Assembly: GCF_910577345.1 (NCBI RefSeq)
Contig: NZ_CAJTMT010000027.1
Span: forward strand, 1-44,674
Direction of reading: 5' to 3'
From: an uncultured Duncaniella sp.
Lineage (GTDB): Bacteria > Bacteroidota > Bacteroidia > Bacteroidales > Muribaculaceae
Length of the DNA: 44,674 nt
The notes beneath the pieces are model-generated. The model was not told where the DNA came from, did no database searches, and worked only from the letters and a program-made list of their open reading frames with translations. This document shows, in pieces, positions 1 through 7,281 of the stretch. Each line of letters opens with the position of its first letter. Position 1 is the stretch's first letter. Both the position numbers and the translations under genes were made by a program.

Positions 1-115
1 AACCCCACACCTTCACGGCACGCAATTTCGCCCTGCGGGCTTCATTGCGTTGCCGTTCGATGTGGGGCTATGAGCACATCGCTGCTCCGCAGCTTACCAA
101 TTGCCATCCGGCACT
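1..115 (+). repeat. Interspersed hairpin repeat, copy A (left end outside window)
   Basis: This is a partial copy of a repeat that recurs at 3437-3575, 3668-3923, 37928-38310, 43723-43866 and 43943-44095. It carries the conserved core: the CCCCACACCTTC start, a GCAAT..GCCC-TGC-GGGC..ATTGC nested hairpin, a GCTGC..GCAGC hairpin and a closing CCATCCGGC. The outer box ATCGGACATCTCCGAT is not present because the window begins inside the element. No gene is seen in it. Confidence 0.8.
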
Positions 116-218
116 ATAATTCTGATTTGCAATGTAGTATATATTACGCCTATTTTGGTGATTTTATAGATTGATAGTTATCGTTAGGTTCTCTATATGT
201 CTTTTGGCTCTTGAGCCC

Positions 219-260
219 TATCATATAACAAATTACTATCATATAACAAATTTGTTATAT
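219..260. repeat. Direct repeat plus perfect 20-bp palindrome
   Basis: TATCATATAACAAATT occurs at 219-234 and again at 237-252. The second copy runs into a perfect palindrome at 241-260 (arms ATATAACAAA and TTTGTTATAT). The remainder of 116-321 is AT-rich and holds no gene I can support. The palindrome could be a regulator site or a cruciform; no promoter with correct spacing was found beside it. Confidence 0.6.
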
Positions 261-324
261 CGCTTCAAGCTAATGTGGAACGCGTTATAGGGACTTTTGC
301 TCTTTTGTATCTCCTGTAAGGTGA

Positions 325-376
325 TAAAAAATCATCCGGTCGGATTCCGCAAAATCGGGAATTTCCGGCCGGATGA
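325..376 (-). terminator. Rho-independent terminator of the 400-3248 operon
   Basis: TCATCCGG (332-339) pairs with CCGGATGA (369-376), with a weaker nested GGATTCC/GGAATTTCC pairing inside. Read on the minus strand the stem is followed by a run of six T. It lies 24 bp past the stop of the 772-residue gene. Confidence 0.75.
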
Positions 377-399
377 CAATTTTATTCAGTCAGAGGCAA

Positions 400-2718
400 T
401 CAGTTTTTCCAACGCTGGTCGCCGATGTTCTTGGTATAAATCTCGTGGTTGGTCACTTCGGGGGACTGTTTATATCTGAGGGCCTCGAAGATATTGTCGG
501 GAGCTTTGTGGTCGTCCTGATGATTCACACCATCCACCTGATTATGGGGAGGATTGGGATTGTTGAAGAGGTCGGTGGCCTTTAAGGGATTTGAACCTGC
601 GCTCACAACGAGGTCTGTCGCTGTGCCTTTATTGCTTGCCGGGAAAGCACCGAATGAATTTTTAGCAGCTGAAAATGCTCCGGAGGTGAATATTTTATCA
701 TCACCGAGATTCGATTCCTGGCATCCGACGGAATAGTTGTCCTTGATTTCAAATGTGAATTCGCCCGAACGGATGTCGGCACCACTGAAATAGAGCTGAC
801 GGGCATCATCTTCATTCTTGGTCTGGCAGAATAGATTTCTTTGGATGGAGAAGTGTGAACCATTGGGGACATATCTTAGGTAGAGGAAATATCGTCCGCT
901 TGTCCTTGTGGAGAAATTAATGAAAGTGTTGTTTTCAATGGTAATATTCCATTTATAATCTTCCGGCCAGTCAATGATTTTATTTCCGTCTGTCAGCAGG
1001 CAGTCCAGTGGGGAATCATAGATAGTGTTGTTGGTGAAGTGGAAATCGCCGAACATGTTGTATGACGAATCTCCGGGAGCGCAGAACCATCCGTAACCAC
1101 GGCCGTTGGCATCAAAGTAGCCACAGTTATAGAAGATATTTCCGTCGCAATTCAAACTTTGGATGACACCCCCCTTGCTTCCTTGCATTCTTATGAATCC
1201 GCGGATGATGCCCTGGAATGTGCAGTTTTCAATTTGCAGGGCTTCGAGAGTGAATTGAGGGGAGTTAGAATAGGAATTAATGAAATAGTTTCCGGTTATG
1301 TTTACGCCATCCATGTGTACTTTACCTATATTATTGGCCGACGGACACTGGAAGTCGATATTGCGGAGTGCAATTGGACTTATGGTCAGGGCTCCTGAAC
1401 TGTTTGATGGTCCTCCAAGCATGAAATTGTAGGTAGAAGTGCTGACCAATGGGTTGACCGTGGGATCACACATGTAGACGACAGCATGTTTTCCGGCGGC
1501 TACATCTGAGGGAAGTGTTTCAAGTGTGAATCCCTTGATGATGTCCACATTGCTGTTGATGTAGTAAATTTTCCCACCTTCGAGATAGAAAACCTGGGAG
1601 TCATGGATATTGTCGGCCATGAAACCGGCAAGTTCCGTAGAGATGTTGCAGGCATTATAGGCTTCCATACCGGGGGTGACGACATGCGTGATAAGCTTCG
1701 GTTGGCTGGGCGCTTTTGTGGTCACTAACAGGTTGTTGTATGTCGCATCAGGTTCGGATTTGACATTGTTGTTTCTGATGGAGACTTTGTAGGTGGTTCC
1801 GGAGCTCAATCCGTCAATATCAACATAGCCATTCTCCATATCCTCAGTTGTCAGCATATACTTGGCCCATTTGTTGTTAACTTCGCCTGACAGCGGTGTG
1901 ACATTCAGTTCATGGGCAACGAATTTCCCATCGGCAATTTCGAAATTGCTTGCGAAGTCCTTGTCGATATCCTCTGAAGCGTGGTTGGCATAGTCGAGGT
2001 CAAAGGCGATGCGCAGTGAAGTGGTGTCGCGGCTCGCTACCGAGAGGATAGTAGGGACTTTGTAGCGCTCTCCGGTCACAAGGGTGAATCTGCGGTTGAG
2101 CGCGAGACAGTTTCTGCTCGTCCAATCGGAATCGAAACTGTCGTCGATGTCTGACAAGGCCTTTATTCCGAAGGTGTATTGCGATGAATAGTTAAGGTTT
2201 TCAATGACTACAGTGGTCAGGTCTGCCGATAATTTTATCTCTCCCTTCGATGTGGATGAGCTTTCTGTTGTGGCCCAATAATCGTCGTCCTCCCAATCAG
2301 CCATATTGTCACAGTATCTGACGACATATCCTTTGGCACCATTGACAGGCTCCCAAACTATCCGCAGATTGTTCCATTTGTTATCGGTGGTTCCGTTTGT
2401 GAATTTCGGTGAGGGTAATTTGCGGCTGTCGCGGAACTTGAATTCGATGTTTCTTATCTCATCAACCGGAAAAGCGGGAAGACGGCGGTTTGCTCCGTTA
2501 CCGTGGAGCCGCATCAGTTTGTAGGTTTGTCCCGGGATTCCGAAACTGTAAGGTCCCTTATAGAAAGTGATGCTGTCGATGTCTGAGATATAAAAGGTAT
2601 TGCCTTCCCAGATGTAAGCATCGGTGTCGATATGTATCTGGTCTATGACGTTTTCCTGGGCATTGGCTCCGGCAGCCATCAACGACATCAAAGCCGGAAT
2701 GAGTATCAATCTTTTCAT
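400..2718 (-). CDS. Secreted DUF4957/DUF5123 beta-helix protein with fibronectin type III region
   Basis: This 772-residue protein begins with a signal peptide (MKRLILIPALMSLMAAGANA, cleavage near residue 20). Residues around 100-330 look like two fibronectin type III-like sandwich domains. From about residue 380 on there is an Asn-rich, repetitive beta-helix-like region with repeated NNTF/NCTF/GNIF motifs. This matches the DUF4957 and DUF5123 arrangement seen in Bacteroidetes proteins that sit next to pectate lyases and pectinesterases. No catalytic site is identifiable, so binding of, or weak activity on, pectic polysaccharide is an inference. Its start overlaps the stop of the upstream gene by 4 bp (ATGA), which suggests translational coupling. 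A pectinesterase lies 3 kb away on the same strand, and the protein should act in the periplasm or at the surface. Confidence 0.8.
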   Translation of the reverse strand: MKRLILIPALMSLMAAGANAQENVIDQIHIDTDAYIWEGNTFYISDIDSITFYKGPYSFGIPGQTYKLMRLHGNGANRRLPAFPVDEIRNIEFKFRDSRKLPSPKFTNGTTDNKWNNLRIVWEPVNGAKGYVVRYCDNMADWEDDDYWATTESSSTSKGEIKLSADLTTVVIENLNYSSQYTFGIKALSDIDDSFDSDWTSRNCLALNRRFTLVTGERYKVPTILSVASRDTTSLRIAFDLDYANHASEDIDKDFASNFEIADGKFVAHELNVTPLSGEVNNKWAKYMLTTEDMENGYVDIDGLSSGTTYKVSIRNNNVKSEPDATYNNLLVTTKAPSQPKLITHVVTPGMEAYNACNISTELAGFMADNIHDSQVFYLEGGKIYYINSNVDIIKGFTLETLPSDVAAGKHAVVYMCDPTVNPLVSTSTYNFMLGGPSNSSGALTISPIALRNIDFQCPSANNIGKVHMDGVNITGNYFINSYSNSPQFTLEALQIENCTFQGIIRGFIRMQGSKGGVIQSLNCDGNIFYNCGYFDANGRGYGWFCAPGDSSYNMFGDFHFTNNTIYDSPLDCLLTDGNKIIDWPEDYKWNITIENNTFINFSTRTSGRYFLYLRYVPNGSHFSIQRNLFCQTKNEDDARQLYFSGADIRSGEFTFEIKDNYSVGCQESNLGDDKIFTSGAFSAAKNSFGAFPASNKGTATDLVVSAGSNPLKATDLFNNPNPPHNQVDGVNHQDDHKAPDNIFEALRYKQSPEVTNHEIYTKNIGDQRWKN

Positions 2719-3248
2719 CTCTTGGTGACTTTAATGGAGTTGTTCTTATAGTTTACGATATAGATTCCGGTGTTCAGTCCGTTGAGGGATACTGTTGCGG
2801 AATTGCCGTCAATCTCTAAAGCGACGTTCTGGCTGCGTCCTGCGACGTCATACACTCTTACGTCTGCCGCCTGAATATCGTCGGTCGAGACGATGCGCAG
2901 GCTGTTGTCACCTATGAGTGAGAATACAGTGCTGTTGTTGAGTACTGCGTTTTCGATGGATGATGTGGTTGAATCAAAGGTTGAGTTTTCAAGATCCGCG
3001 ATTCCGATGGTGTGGATTTTTGGTCCCTCTCCCTCTTTTTCGGACGGAATGGAGATTTCCATGGTTTTTTCCGTAAATTTCATTGTCGGAAATGCTACGG
3101 CTGATTGTTCCGGGAAGGGAATTTCAATCTGGGTTACAGATCCGTCGGTATACTTGAAGGTAAGATACAACGAATCCTCTGCTGCCCACATCGTTGAGCC
3201 TATTGACGTAAGCGCCAAGGCCGTGATGAATTTTTTAATGTGAAACAT
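2715..3248 (-). CDS. Secreted protein with T9SS type A-like C-terminal domain
   Basis: This 177-residue protein has an N-terminal signal peptide (roughly residues 1-22, ending near TMWAAED). The middle segment repeats the phrase style 'LTFKYTDGSVTQIEIPF' common in Bacteroidales surface-associated proteins. The last ~70 residues (from SLRIVSTDD to IVNYKNNSIKVTKR) resemble the por-secretion (T9SS type A) sorting domain, with the typical VYDVAGR and LNTGIYIVNY signatures. It is the first gene of a two-gene operon with the 772-residue protein. I cannot assign an enzymatic role; it may be a processed carrier or partner. Whether this genome has a working type IX system cannot be seen here. Confidence 0.75.
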   Translation of the reverse strand: MFHIKKFITALALTSIGSTMWAAEDSLYLTFKYTDGSVTQIEIPFPEQSAVAFPTMKFTEKTMEISIPSEKEGEGPKIHTIGIADLENSTFDSTTSSIENAVLNNSTVFSLIGDNSLRIVSTDDIQAADVRVYDVAGRSQNVALEIDGNSATVSLNGLNTGIYIVNYKNNSIKVTKR

Positions 3249-3264
3249 CTGATTGGATTTGAGT

Positions 3265-3359
3265 AGGTTAAATAAATGATTACAGGTTAAATGTATATAC
3301 TATCAAATGGAGAAATGTCTCTCGCGCGTAGTATAGGTTAAATAGTCTATACAAAGATA
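3265..3359 (-). promoter_or_regulatory. Candidate promoter region with three AGGTTAAAT boxes
   Basis: AGGTTAAAT occurs three times, at 3265-3273, 3284-3292 and 3335-3343, upstream of the secreted two-gene operon. A minus-strand -7 element TATCTTTG (3352-3359 on the plus strand as CAAAGATA) fits the Bacteroidetes consensus. No convincing TTTG was found 19-21 bp further upstream. The boxes lie between the -7 element and the start codon, in the leader. Confidence 0.45.
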
Positions 3360-3436
3360 TTGAAAAAGACAGTCATACCCGCTATCCGATGAAGTTAAAA
3401 TTCATTAACACAATTGTTAACATAATGGCAGATGTT

Positions 3437-3575
3437 AAGCTGCGAAGCAGCGGTACGATGGTAGCCCCTCATCGAGCGACGATGCAATTAAGCCCGCAGG
3501 GCGAAATTGCAGCGCGCGAAGGTGTGGGGTTATCGGTTGATATGCAGACACGGGCATCGAAGATGTCCGATAATA
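3437..3575 (-). repeat. Interspersed hairpin repeat, copy B (reverse)
   Basis: This is a reverse-orientation copy with the GCTGCGAAGCAGC hairpin, GAGGGG-like arm, nested hairpin around GCCCGCAGGGC, and the terminal box GGGCATCGAAGATGTCCG ending near 3573. It faces copy C across about 97 bp of AT-rich spacer (3576-3667), which contains no recognisable gene. Confidence 0.85.
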
Positions 3576-3667
3576 TCATCCCGGCATAGATAAACCATCA
3601 ATAACCCATTTTAAATAATTAAACGGGTAATATCCGGCATTTTCCATATCAATAATTCGGAGGCGTG

Positions 3668-3923
3668 CGTTATTATCGGACATCTCCGATGCCCATTTTG
3701 GTGGATTTCCTCGTGATCCCCACACCTTCGCGCGCTGCAATTTCGCCCTGCGGGCTTAATTGCATCGTCGCTCGATGAGGGGCTACCATCGTACCGCTGC
3801 TTCGCAGCTTACCGACTGCCATCCGGCATGGTGAGGTCGCAATGCATCTTCGCAGCTTGCCATTTGCCATCCGGCATGGTGAGGTCACAAAGCATCTTCG
3901 CAGCTTGCCATTTGCCATCCGGC
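3668..3923 (+). repeat. Interspersed hairpin repeat, copy C, with three 48-bp tandem tails
   Basis: The copy begins with the terminal box TTATCGGACATCTCCGATGC (3673-3692), itself a hairpin (ATCGGA-CATC-TCCGAT). It continues with the CCCCACACC...GAGGGG core. The tail unit starting CTTCGCAGCTT and ending in CCATCCGGC repeats at 3800, 3848 and 3896, exactly 48 bp apart, the last truncated. Its end lies 9 bp from the stop codon of the 47-residue peptide gene. Confidence 0.85.
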
Positions 3924-3931
3924 CTCGCATC

Positions 3932-4075
3932 TTATTGGTTGCCGTTGGGTGCGGTTTTCAGGCGGTCGGGGGTGAGGATGGTGTGTTTTTGAGAGAAATG
4001 AAGGGCGTTCATCTCTCGAGGGTTGAGTCTGACGGCATCCTTTATGTCCGGACGTGTTATTTTTTTGATGCTCAT
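3932..4075 (-). CDS. 47-residue peptide with natural-product-leader-like motif
   Basis: This short frame (start at 4075, TAA at 3932-3934) encodes a 47-residue peptide starting MSIKKITRPDIKDAV. Its middle, LNPREMNAL, resembles the L-x-x-REMN-x-(L/I) signature of Bacteroidales GG-leader natural-product precursors (the TIGR04149-like class), but the GG is replaced by HF. The C-terminal part is Thr/Lys/Pro/Asn-rich and has no Cys. It sits 53 bp downstream of the VKOR gene on the same strand, consistent with co-transcription. No strong ribosome site is visible, which is usual in this phylum. No radical SAM or transporter gene is adjacent. The reading frame is supported by an intact start, a plausible leader and position, but function is unproven. 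Confidence 0.5.
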   Translation of the reverse strand: MSIKKITRPDIKDAVRLNPREMNALHFSQKHTILTPDRLKTAPNGNQ

Positions 4076-4128
4076 AGCTGTGGGAGTTGTTTAGGATATG
4101 CTTAATGAGGTTGGAGGGGAATGAGTGG

Positions 4129-5187
4129 TCAATGGCGCGGTGGGATGGGATCGGAAGCGCCGTCATCTCCGGAGCCGGTTGGTGTGGGTTCAGACTTGTC
4201 GATGAGAGGAAGCAGGCGGTTTAGTCCGAGCAGGACGGTCAGGTATGTAAGACCAAGAACGAAAAATTCGATTCTCAGCGGGAAAATCCCCTTGAACCAT
4301 CCGCCACCGAGGTAGCAGAAAAACAGTAGCCAGAGTGAGGCCTGAACGCTCACGCAGAGCGTACACCACACCTTGGCGCGGAATTTCTGATACCAGATAC
4401 TCCAGAAAGTGAATGGCAGACAGCACAGATTACAGAGCGCCAGATAGCATATCCACTGCGGAAACATCAGAAGTGCGAGAAGGCTGACTGAGAAGTAGGA
4501 GAAACCGACCTCGCTCCAACCGAATATGCCGAAGAATTTCGAGGCTTTCATCTCAAGCACACTGTCGCATCCGCCTTCCTGAAGCACACCGCAGACCCTG
4601 TCGGCGGCTGCGTTCTTGATTTTTACAGATTTCTGTACGAGCATATATGTGAGCCATAGTCCGAAGAGGTCAATGGCCGCGATGAACCATGCCGACCAAT
4701 GGGAATAAAGCCCGTTGCTGATGAAGAGGTAGGCGAAAAGCAGTATGGCACCCGTGATGAGGACCACACTCTTGGCCTTTGCGATGAGTTTGTCGCGTGT
4801 GTGAGCGGCATAGTCGGGTTCGATAGACTTGCTGTCGGGATAGGCGAGCATGACCACGCCGTCCCATGCCTTTTTGAATTCATCGACCGGAATGGTTTCG
4901 GCCACACCTTGTGTCAGATAATTCAGTTTACCGTCCGAGAAGCCGGTGACAATTACGAACCCCACATCGGTGTGGGCGATGAACGGTGTCGGCAAGTCGG
5001 TCAGACAGTCAGGGGAGCCAAGCCGGAGCGATTCATTGGCTATCCCGTAGCTGTCAAGGAGCTTTGACAGACCGAACAGCGACTTGAAGGGCATATTTGC
5101 AAAACGGTCGTCGGAATATGCCTCGGTGTGTTTCACCCCGAGTTCCCTTAAGAAATCACTGAATATAGTCCTGTCTGTTGTCTCCAT
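4129..5187 (-). CDS. VKOR-family thiol oxidoreductase fused to C39-like domain
   Basis: With the start at 5187 (METTDRTIF) the protein is 352 residues; an in-frame Met at 5280 would add 31 residues of unlikely sequence. Residues ~1-120 resemble a C39-peptidase fold, but the expected catalytic Cys is absent and the His of the usual HFVV motif is Gly (VGFVIV), so this part is probably non-catalytic. From ~140 on there are four to five membrane segments. The VKOR signature includes a loop Cys pair (C199, C207) and the active-site CTLC (275-278). Vitamin K epoxide reductase homologues oxidise quinone-linked disulfides and feed them to secreted proteins through thioredoxin-like partners. A thioredoxin is encoded just upstream and a short peptide downstream. 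Confidence 0.85.
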   Translation of the reverse strand: METTDRTIFSDFLRELGVKHTEAYSDDRFANMPFKSLFGLSKLLDSYGIANESLRLGSPDCLTDLPTPFIAHTDVGFVIVTGFSDGKLNYLTQGVAETIPVDEFKKAWDGVVMLAYPDSKSIEPDYAAHTRDKLIAKAKSVVLITGAILLFAYLFISNGLYSHWSAWFIAAIDLFGLWLTYMLVQKSVKIKNAAADRVCGVLQEGGCDSVLEMKASKFFGIFGWSEVGFSYFSVSLLALLMFPQWICYLALCNLCCLPFTFWSIWYQKFRAKVWCTLCVSVQASLWLLFFCYLGGGWFKGIFPLRIEFFVLGLTYLTVLLGLNRLLPLIDKSEPTPTGSGDDGASDPIPPRH

Positions 5188-5307
5188 CGTGATTGAATGT
5201 ATGAAGGATTCTGTTGAGAGATTGTAAGAATGTATGTCGGACAATCCCGAAGCTGGTTGCTTCCGCTGTCCGACATACATGCAGATGTTAACTGAGTAAT
5301 GAAGAAA

Positions 5308-5610
5308 TCAATATTTGTCCTTGAAGGAGTCGATTTTTGCCAGAAGCACCTCGCCGTCGATTTCTCCGCTGTGGCGCCATTCTTCCTTGCCGTCATAGTA
5401 AATTATGAATGTAGGGATCGAACGGACACCCGCTTCGTCGGCGGCATCGTTGTTTTTGTCAATGTCATATTGAAATACCGGGACGCGTCCGTCAAGGAGT
5501 TCCTTGACTTGCGAGACCACAGGCATCATGCGCTGGCAGTGGGGACACCATGAGGCGTAGAACTCCACAAGCACTACGCGTGAACTTTTTATAGCTTCGT
5601 TGAAGGTCAT
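5308..5610 (-). CDS. Thioredoxin-fold protein (WCPHC)
   Basis: This 100-residue protein is a complete thioredoxin fold with the active site WCPHC (residues ~21-25) and the cis-Pro motif SIPTF. There is no signal peptide, so as annotated it is cytoplasmic. The CPHC centre is nearer to DsbA-type oxidants than the CGPC of canonical thioredoxin, which fits its place upstream of the VKOR gene. The start at 5610 lies only 5 bp from a 14-bp inverted repeat that could mask it in the mRNA. Confidence 0.9.
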   Translation of the reverse strand: MTFNEAIKSSRVVLVEFYASWCPHCQRMMPVVSQVKELLDGRVPVFQYDIDKNNDAADEAGVRSIPTFIIYYDGKEEWRHSGEIDGEVLLAKIDSFKDKY

Positions 5611-5615
5611 AATTA

Positions 5616-5660
5616 TAGCGTTTTAGATATTCGAATTGAAATTCTGTATCTAAAACGCTA
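5616..5660. promoter_or_regulatory. Perfect 14-bp inverted repeat abutting the thioredoxin start
   Basis: TAGCGTTTTAGATA (616-629 within the 5000s) and TATCTAAAACGCTA (5647-5660) are exact complements around a 17-nt loop. On the minus strand the stem ends 5 nt before the ATG of the thioredoxin gene and begins 34 bp after the pectinesterase stop. It may terminate the pectinesterase transcript, though there is no T-run, or control translation of the next gene. Confidence 0.6.
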
Positions 5661-5694
5661 CAGTGACCTGAAGGGTTGAGACCTTTAAGAACGA

Positions 5695-7203
5695 TTAACG
5701 AATGTCGCCAGGCTTCCAACCGAGGACGAATTCCGGATTTCTGTACGCATCAATGAGTTTCCTATCCTTTACGGAATCGAGCACCCGCGAACCCTCGGCG
5801 CGCTTGGATGTGTCGGTCGGCGAGCCGTCGGGATTTTTGCTTCCGGCCTCGAAGAATCTCACATAGTCATGCGGGCCTTTGGTTATGCCCTCCCAGCCGA
5901 TAGCTGGAATGTTGTCGAGAGTGCAGTCAATCAACACGAATTCACAGTGCGGATATGTTCCGTTGGTTCTTGCGAAGACTGCACGCGGAGAAAGACCGAT
6001 GAGGGTGCAGTCCACGAACACATCACCGTGGTTGGAGCTGCCGTTACGGATATAGGCAAAGGGCCCTCTGGAGAGGAGCGTGCAATTCTTGAAATAGACA
6101 GGACCACGGCCAAGAACAGTGTCGCCACCACCTTCGATGCGGCAGTTTTCCATATAAAGTGAGCCGTTTGCCTGCAGTGCGTCGCCGTCGCCGATGACCG
6201 TGACATCCTTGACGATATTGCGTTCACCCATAATCAGCAGTCCCTCGGCCTGTCCGCGGCAAGTCGTCGCCACGGTGAAGTTGCGGAGCACCATGTCCGT
6301 GCAGTTGTCCATCATGAACGGTGCCCGGCGCGAGGGGAAGGTCCCGAGCCATTCGTTAGTGCTGACATCGGCGGGATGAGGATTGAACACCTCATTGTTG
6401 GGATAGTGTATGTAGACACTGTCGCGGTTCTCGCCTTCGATGGTCACATTGCGCTTGTTGCGGAAATAGACCAGCTCCTCGTAGTCCCCGTTTTTGATAA
6501 ACACACGCCACTTCCCGCTGCTGAAATCGGGGATGAAATCCATTGCACCCTGGACGGTGTTGAAATCCCCCGAGCCGTCGGCTGCGACAGTGATTGTGCG
6601 GTTGGCCGCTTCCGGAGCATCGGGCCGGACGGAGAAGCGCCAGCCGTCTTTTTTCGTCACGCCGTGGAATTTCTTCCCGTCCACGACAAGCACATCCGGA
6701 TCGACTGTCACATAGTAGTCACGGCCATAGTCAAGCATGTTGTTGTGGGGATAGATTTCCGCTTTGTTGCCTGTGACGATTATGGGATAGAAGTGGAAGG
6801 CGTCGGTGAAACCACCTATTATATTAAGCTGATATTCGTCAGACGTTGCAGCCGCGTTTCCCGAGGGAGTGCCCGGTTTGATGGTCCTGTTGGTGTGGCG
6901 TGGTTGATCGTAGATGTATGGGTCGAAGGTGTAGGGGGCTTTCGGCAGTTTTGTGCTTTCAGTAGGCCCTGCAGGAATAGAGAGGTCGAGACTGTCGATG
7001 CAGACATCCGTTGCTGCGTCGAAAATGCGTATCATGCCCCTATCGCCAATGGTTGGCGCGGAGGGGAAGGTGATGGATAGACGGGTGTCGATGTTCACAT
7101 TTTCTGCTCCCGGAGCCGGGGCGAATGTCGCTTTTGGTTTTGCAGCCGTGACTGACATTGTGGTCACAGATGCAATTATTAAACTTGCAAACAGAGGATT
7201 CAT
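5695..7203 (-). CDS. Secreted pectinesterase (carbohydrate esterase family 8)
   Basis: This 502-residue protein has a signal peptide (residues ~1-20), an Ig-like SbsA/Big_5-type domain at about 22-190, and a right-handed beta-helix esterase from about 200 to the end. The opening ITVAADGSGDFNTVQGAMDF is the hallmark of family CE8. GDGDALQ and GGGDTVLGRG lie where pectinesterases carry the two catalytic aspartates (QD and DF/DT motifs). It removes methyl esters from homogalacturonan, preparing it for lyases. It is probably periplasmic or surface-located. The DUF4957/DUF5123 pair nearby is likely part of the same degradative capacity, but no SusC/SusD pair or pectate lyase is in the window. Confidence 0.9.
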   Translation of the reverse strand: MNPLFASLIIASVTTMSVTAAKPKATFAPAPGAENVNIDTRLSITFPSAPTIGDRGMIRIFDAATDVCIDSLDLSIPAGPTESTKLPKAPYTFDPYIYDQPRHTNRTIKPGTPSGNAAATSDEYQLNIIGGFTDAFHFYPIIVTGNKAEIYPHNNMLDYGRDYYVTVDPDVLVVDGKKFHGVTKKDGWRFSVRPDAPEAANRTITVAADGSGDFNTVQGAMDFIPDFSSGKWRVFIKNGDYEELVYFRNKRNVTIEGENRDSVYIHYPNNEVFNPHPADVSTNEWLGTFPSRRAPFMMDNCTDMVLRNFTVATTCRGQAEGLLIMGERNIVKDVTVIGDGDALQANGSLYMENCRIEGGGDTVLGRGPVYFKNCTLLSRGPFAYIRNGSSNHGDVFVDCTLIGLSPRAVFARTNGTYPHCEFVLIDCTLDNIPAIGWEGITKGPHDYVRFFEAGSKNPDGSPTDTSKRAEGSRVLDSVKDRKLIDAYRNPEFVLGWKPGDIR

Positions 7204-7232
7204 GGAAATATAGTTTTAAGGTGAAAGGTAGA

Positions 7233-7269
7233 AATCTACAGGTCACGCGCAAGTCGTGACCTGTAGATT
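7233..7269 (-). terminator. Strong hairpin between cinA and the pectinesterase gene
   Basis: AATCTACAGGTCACG (7233-7247) and its exact complement (7255-7269) enclose a 7-nt loop. It lies 12 bp past the cinA stop on the minus strand and 30 bp before the pectinesterase start. The following T content is modest (TTTCTACCTTTC), so termination is likely but not certain. Confidence 0.7.
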
Positions 7270-7281
7270 CGTGTTGTGACC

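Noticed and set aside
3673..3930. Minus-strand 85-residue frame through copy C
   Set aside because: It is composed of the hairpin repeat (MANGKLRR-like phrases repeat with each 48-bp unit) and has no independent support as a gene.
3885..4166. Minus-strand 93-residue frame overlapping the 47-residue peptide
   Set aside because: It is in another frame, enters the repeat and overlaps the VKOR gene; the 47-residue frame has a better start and leader-like content.
6376..7080. Long plus-strand frame antisense to the pectinesterase
   Set aside because: The opposite strand has a complete, well-conserved CE8 enzyme with signal peptide; this frame is a shadow.
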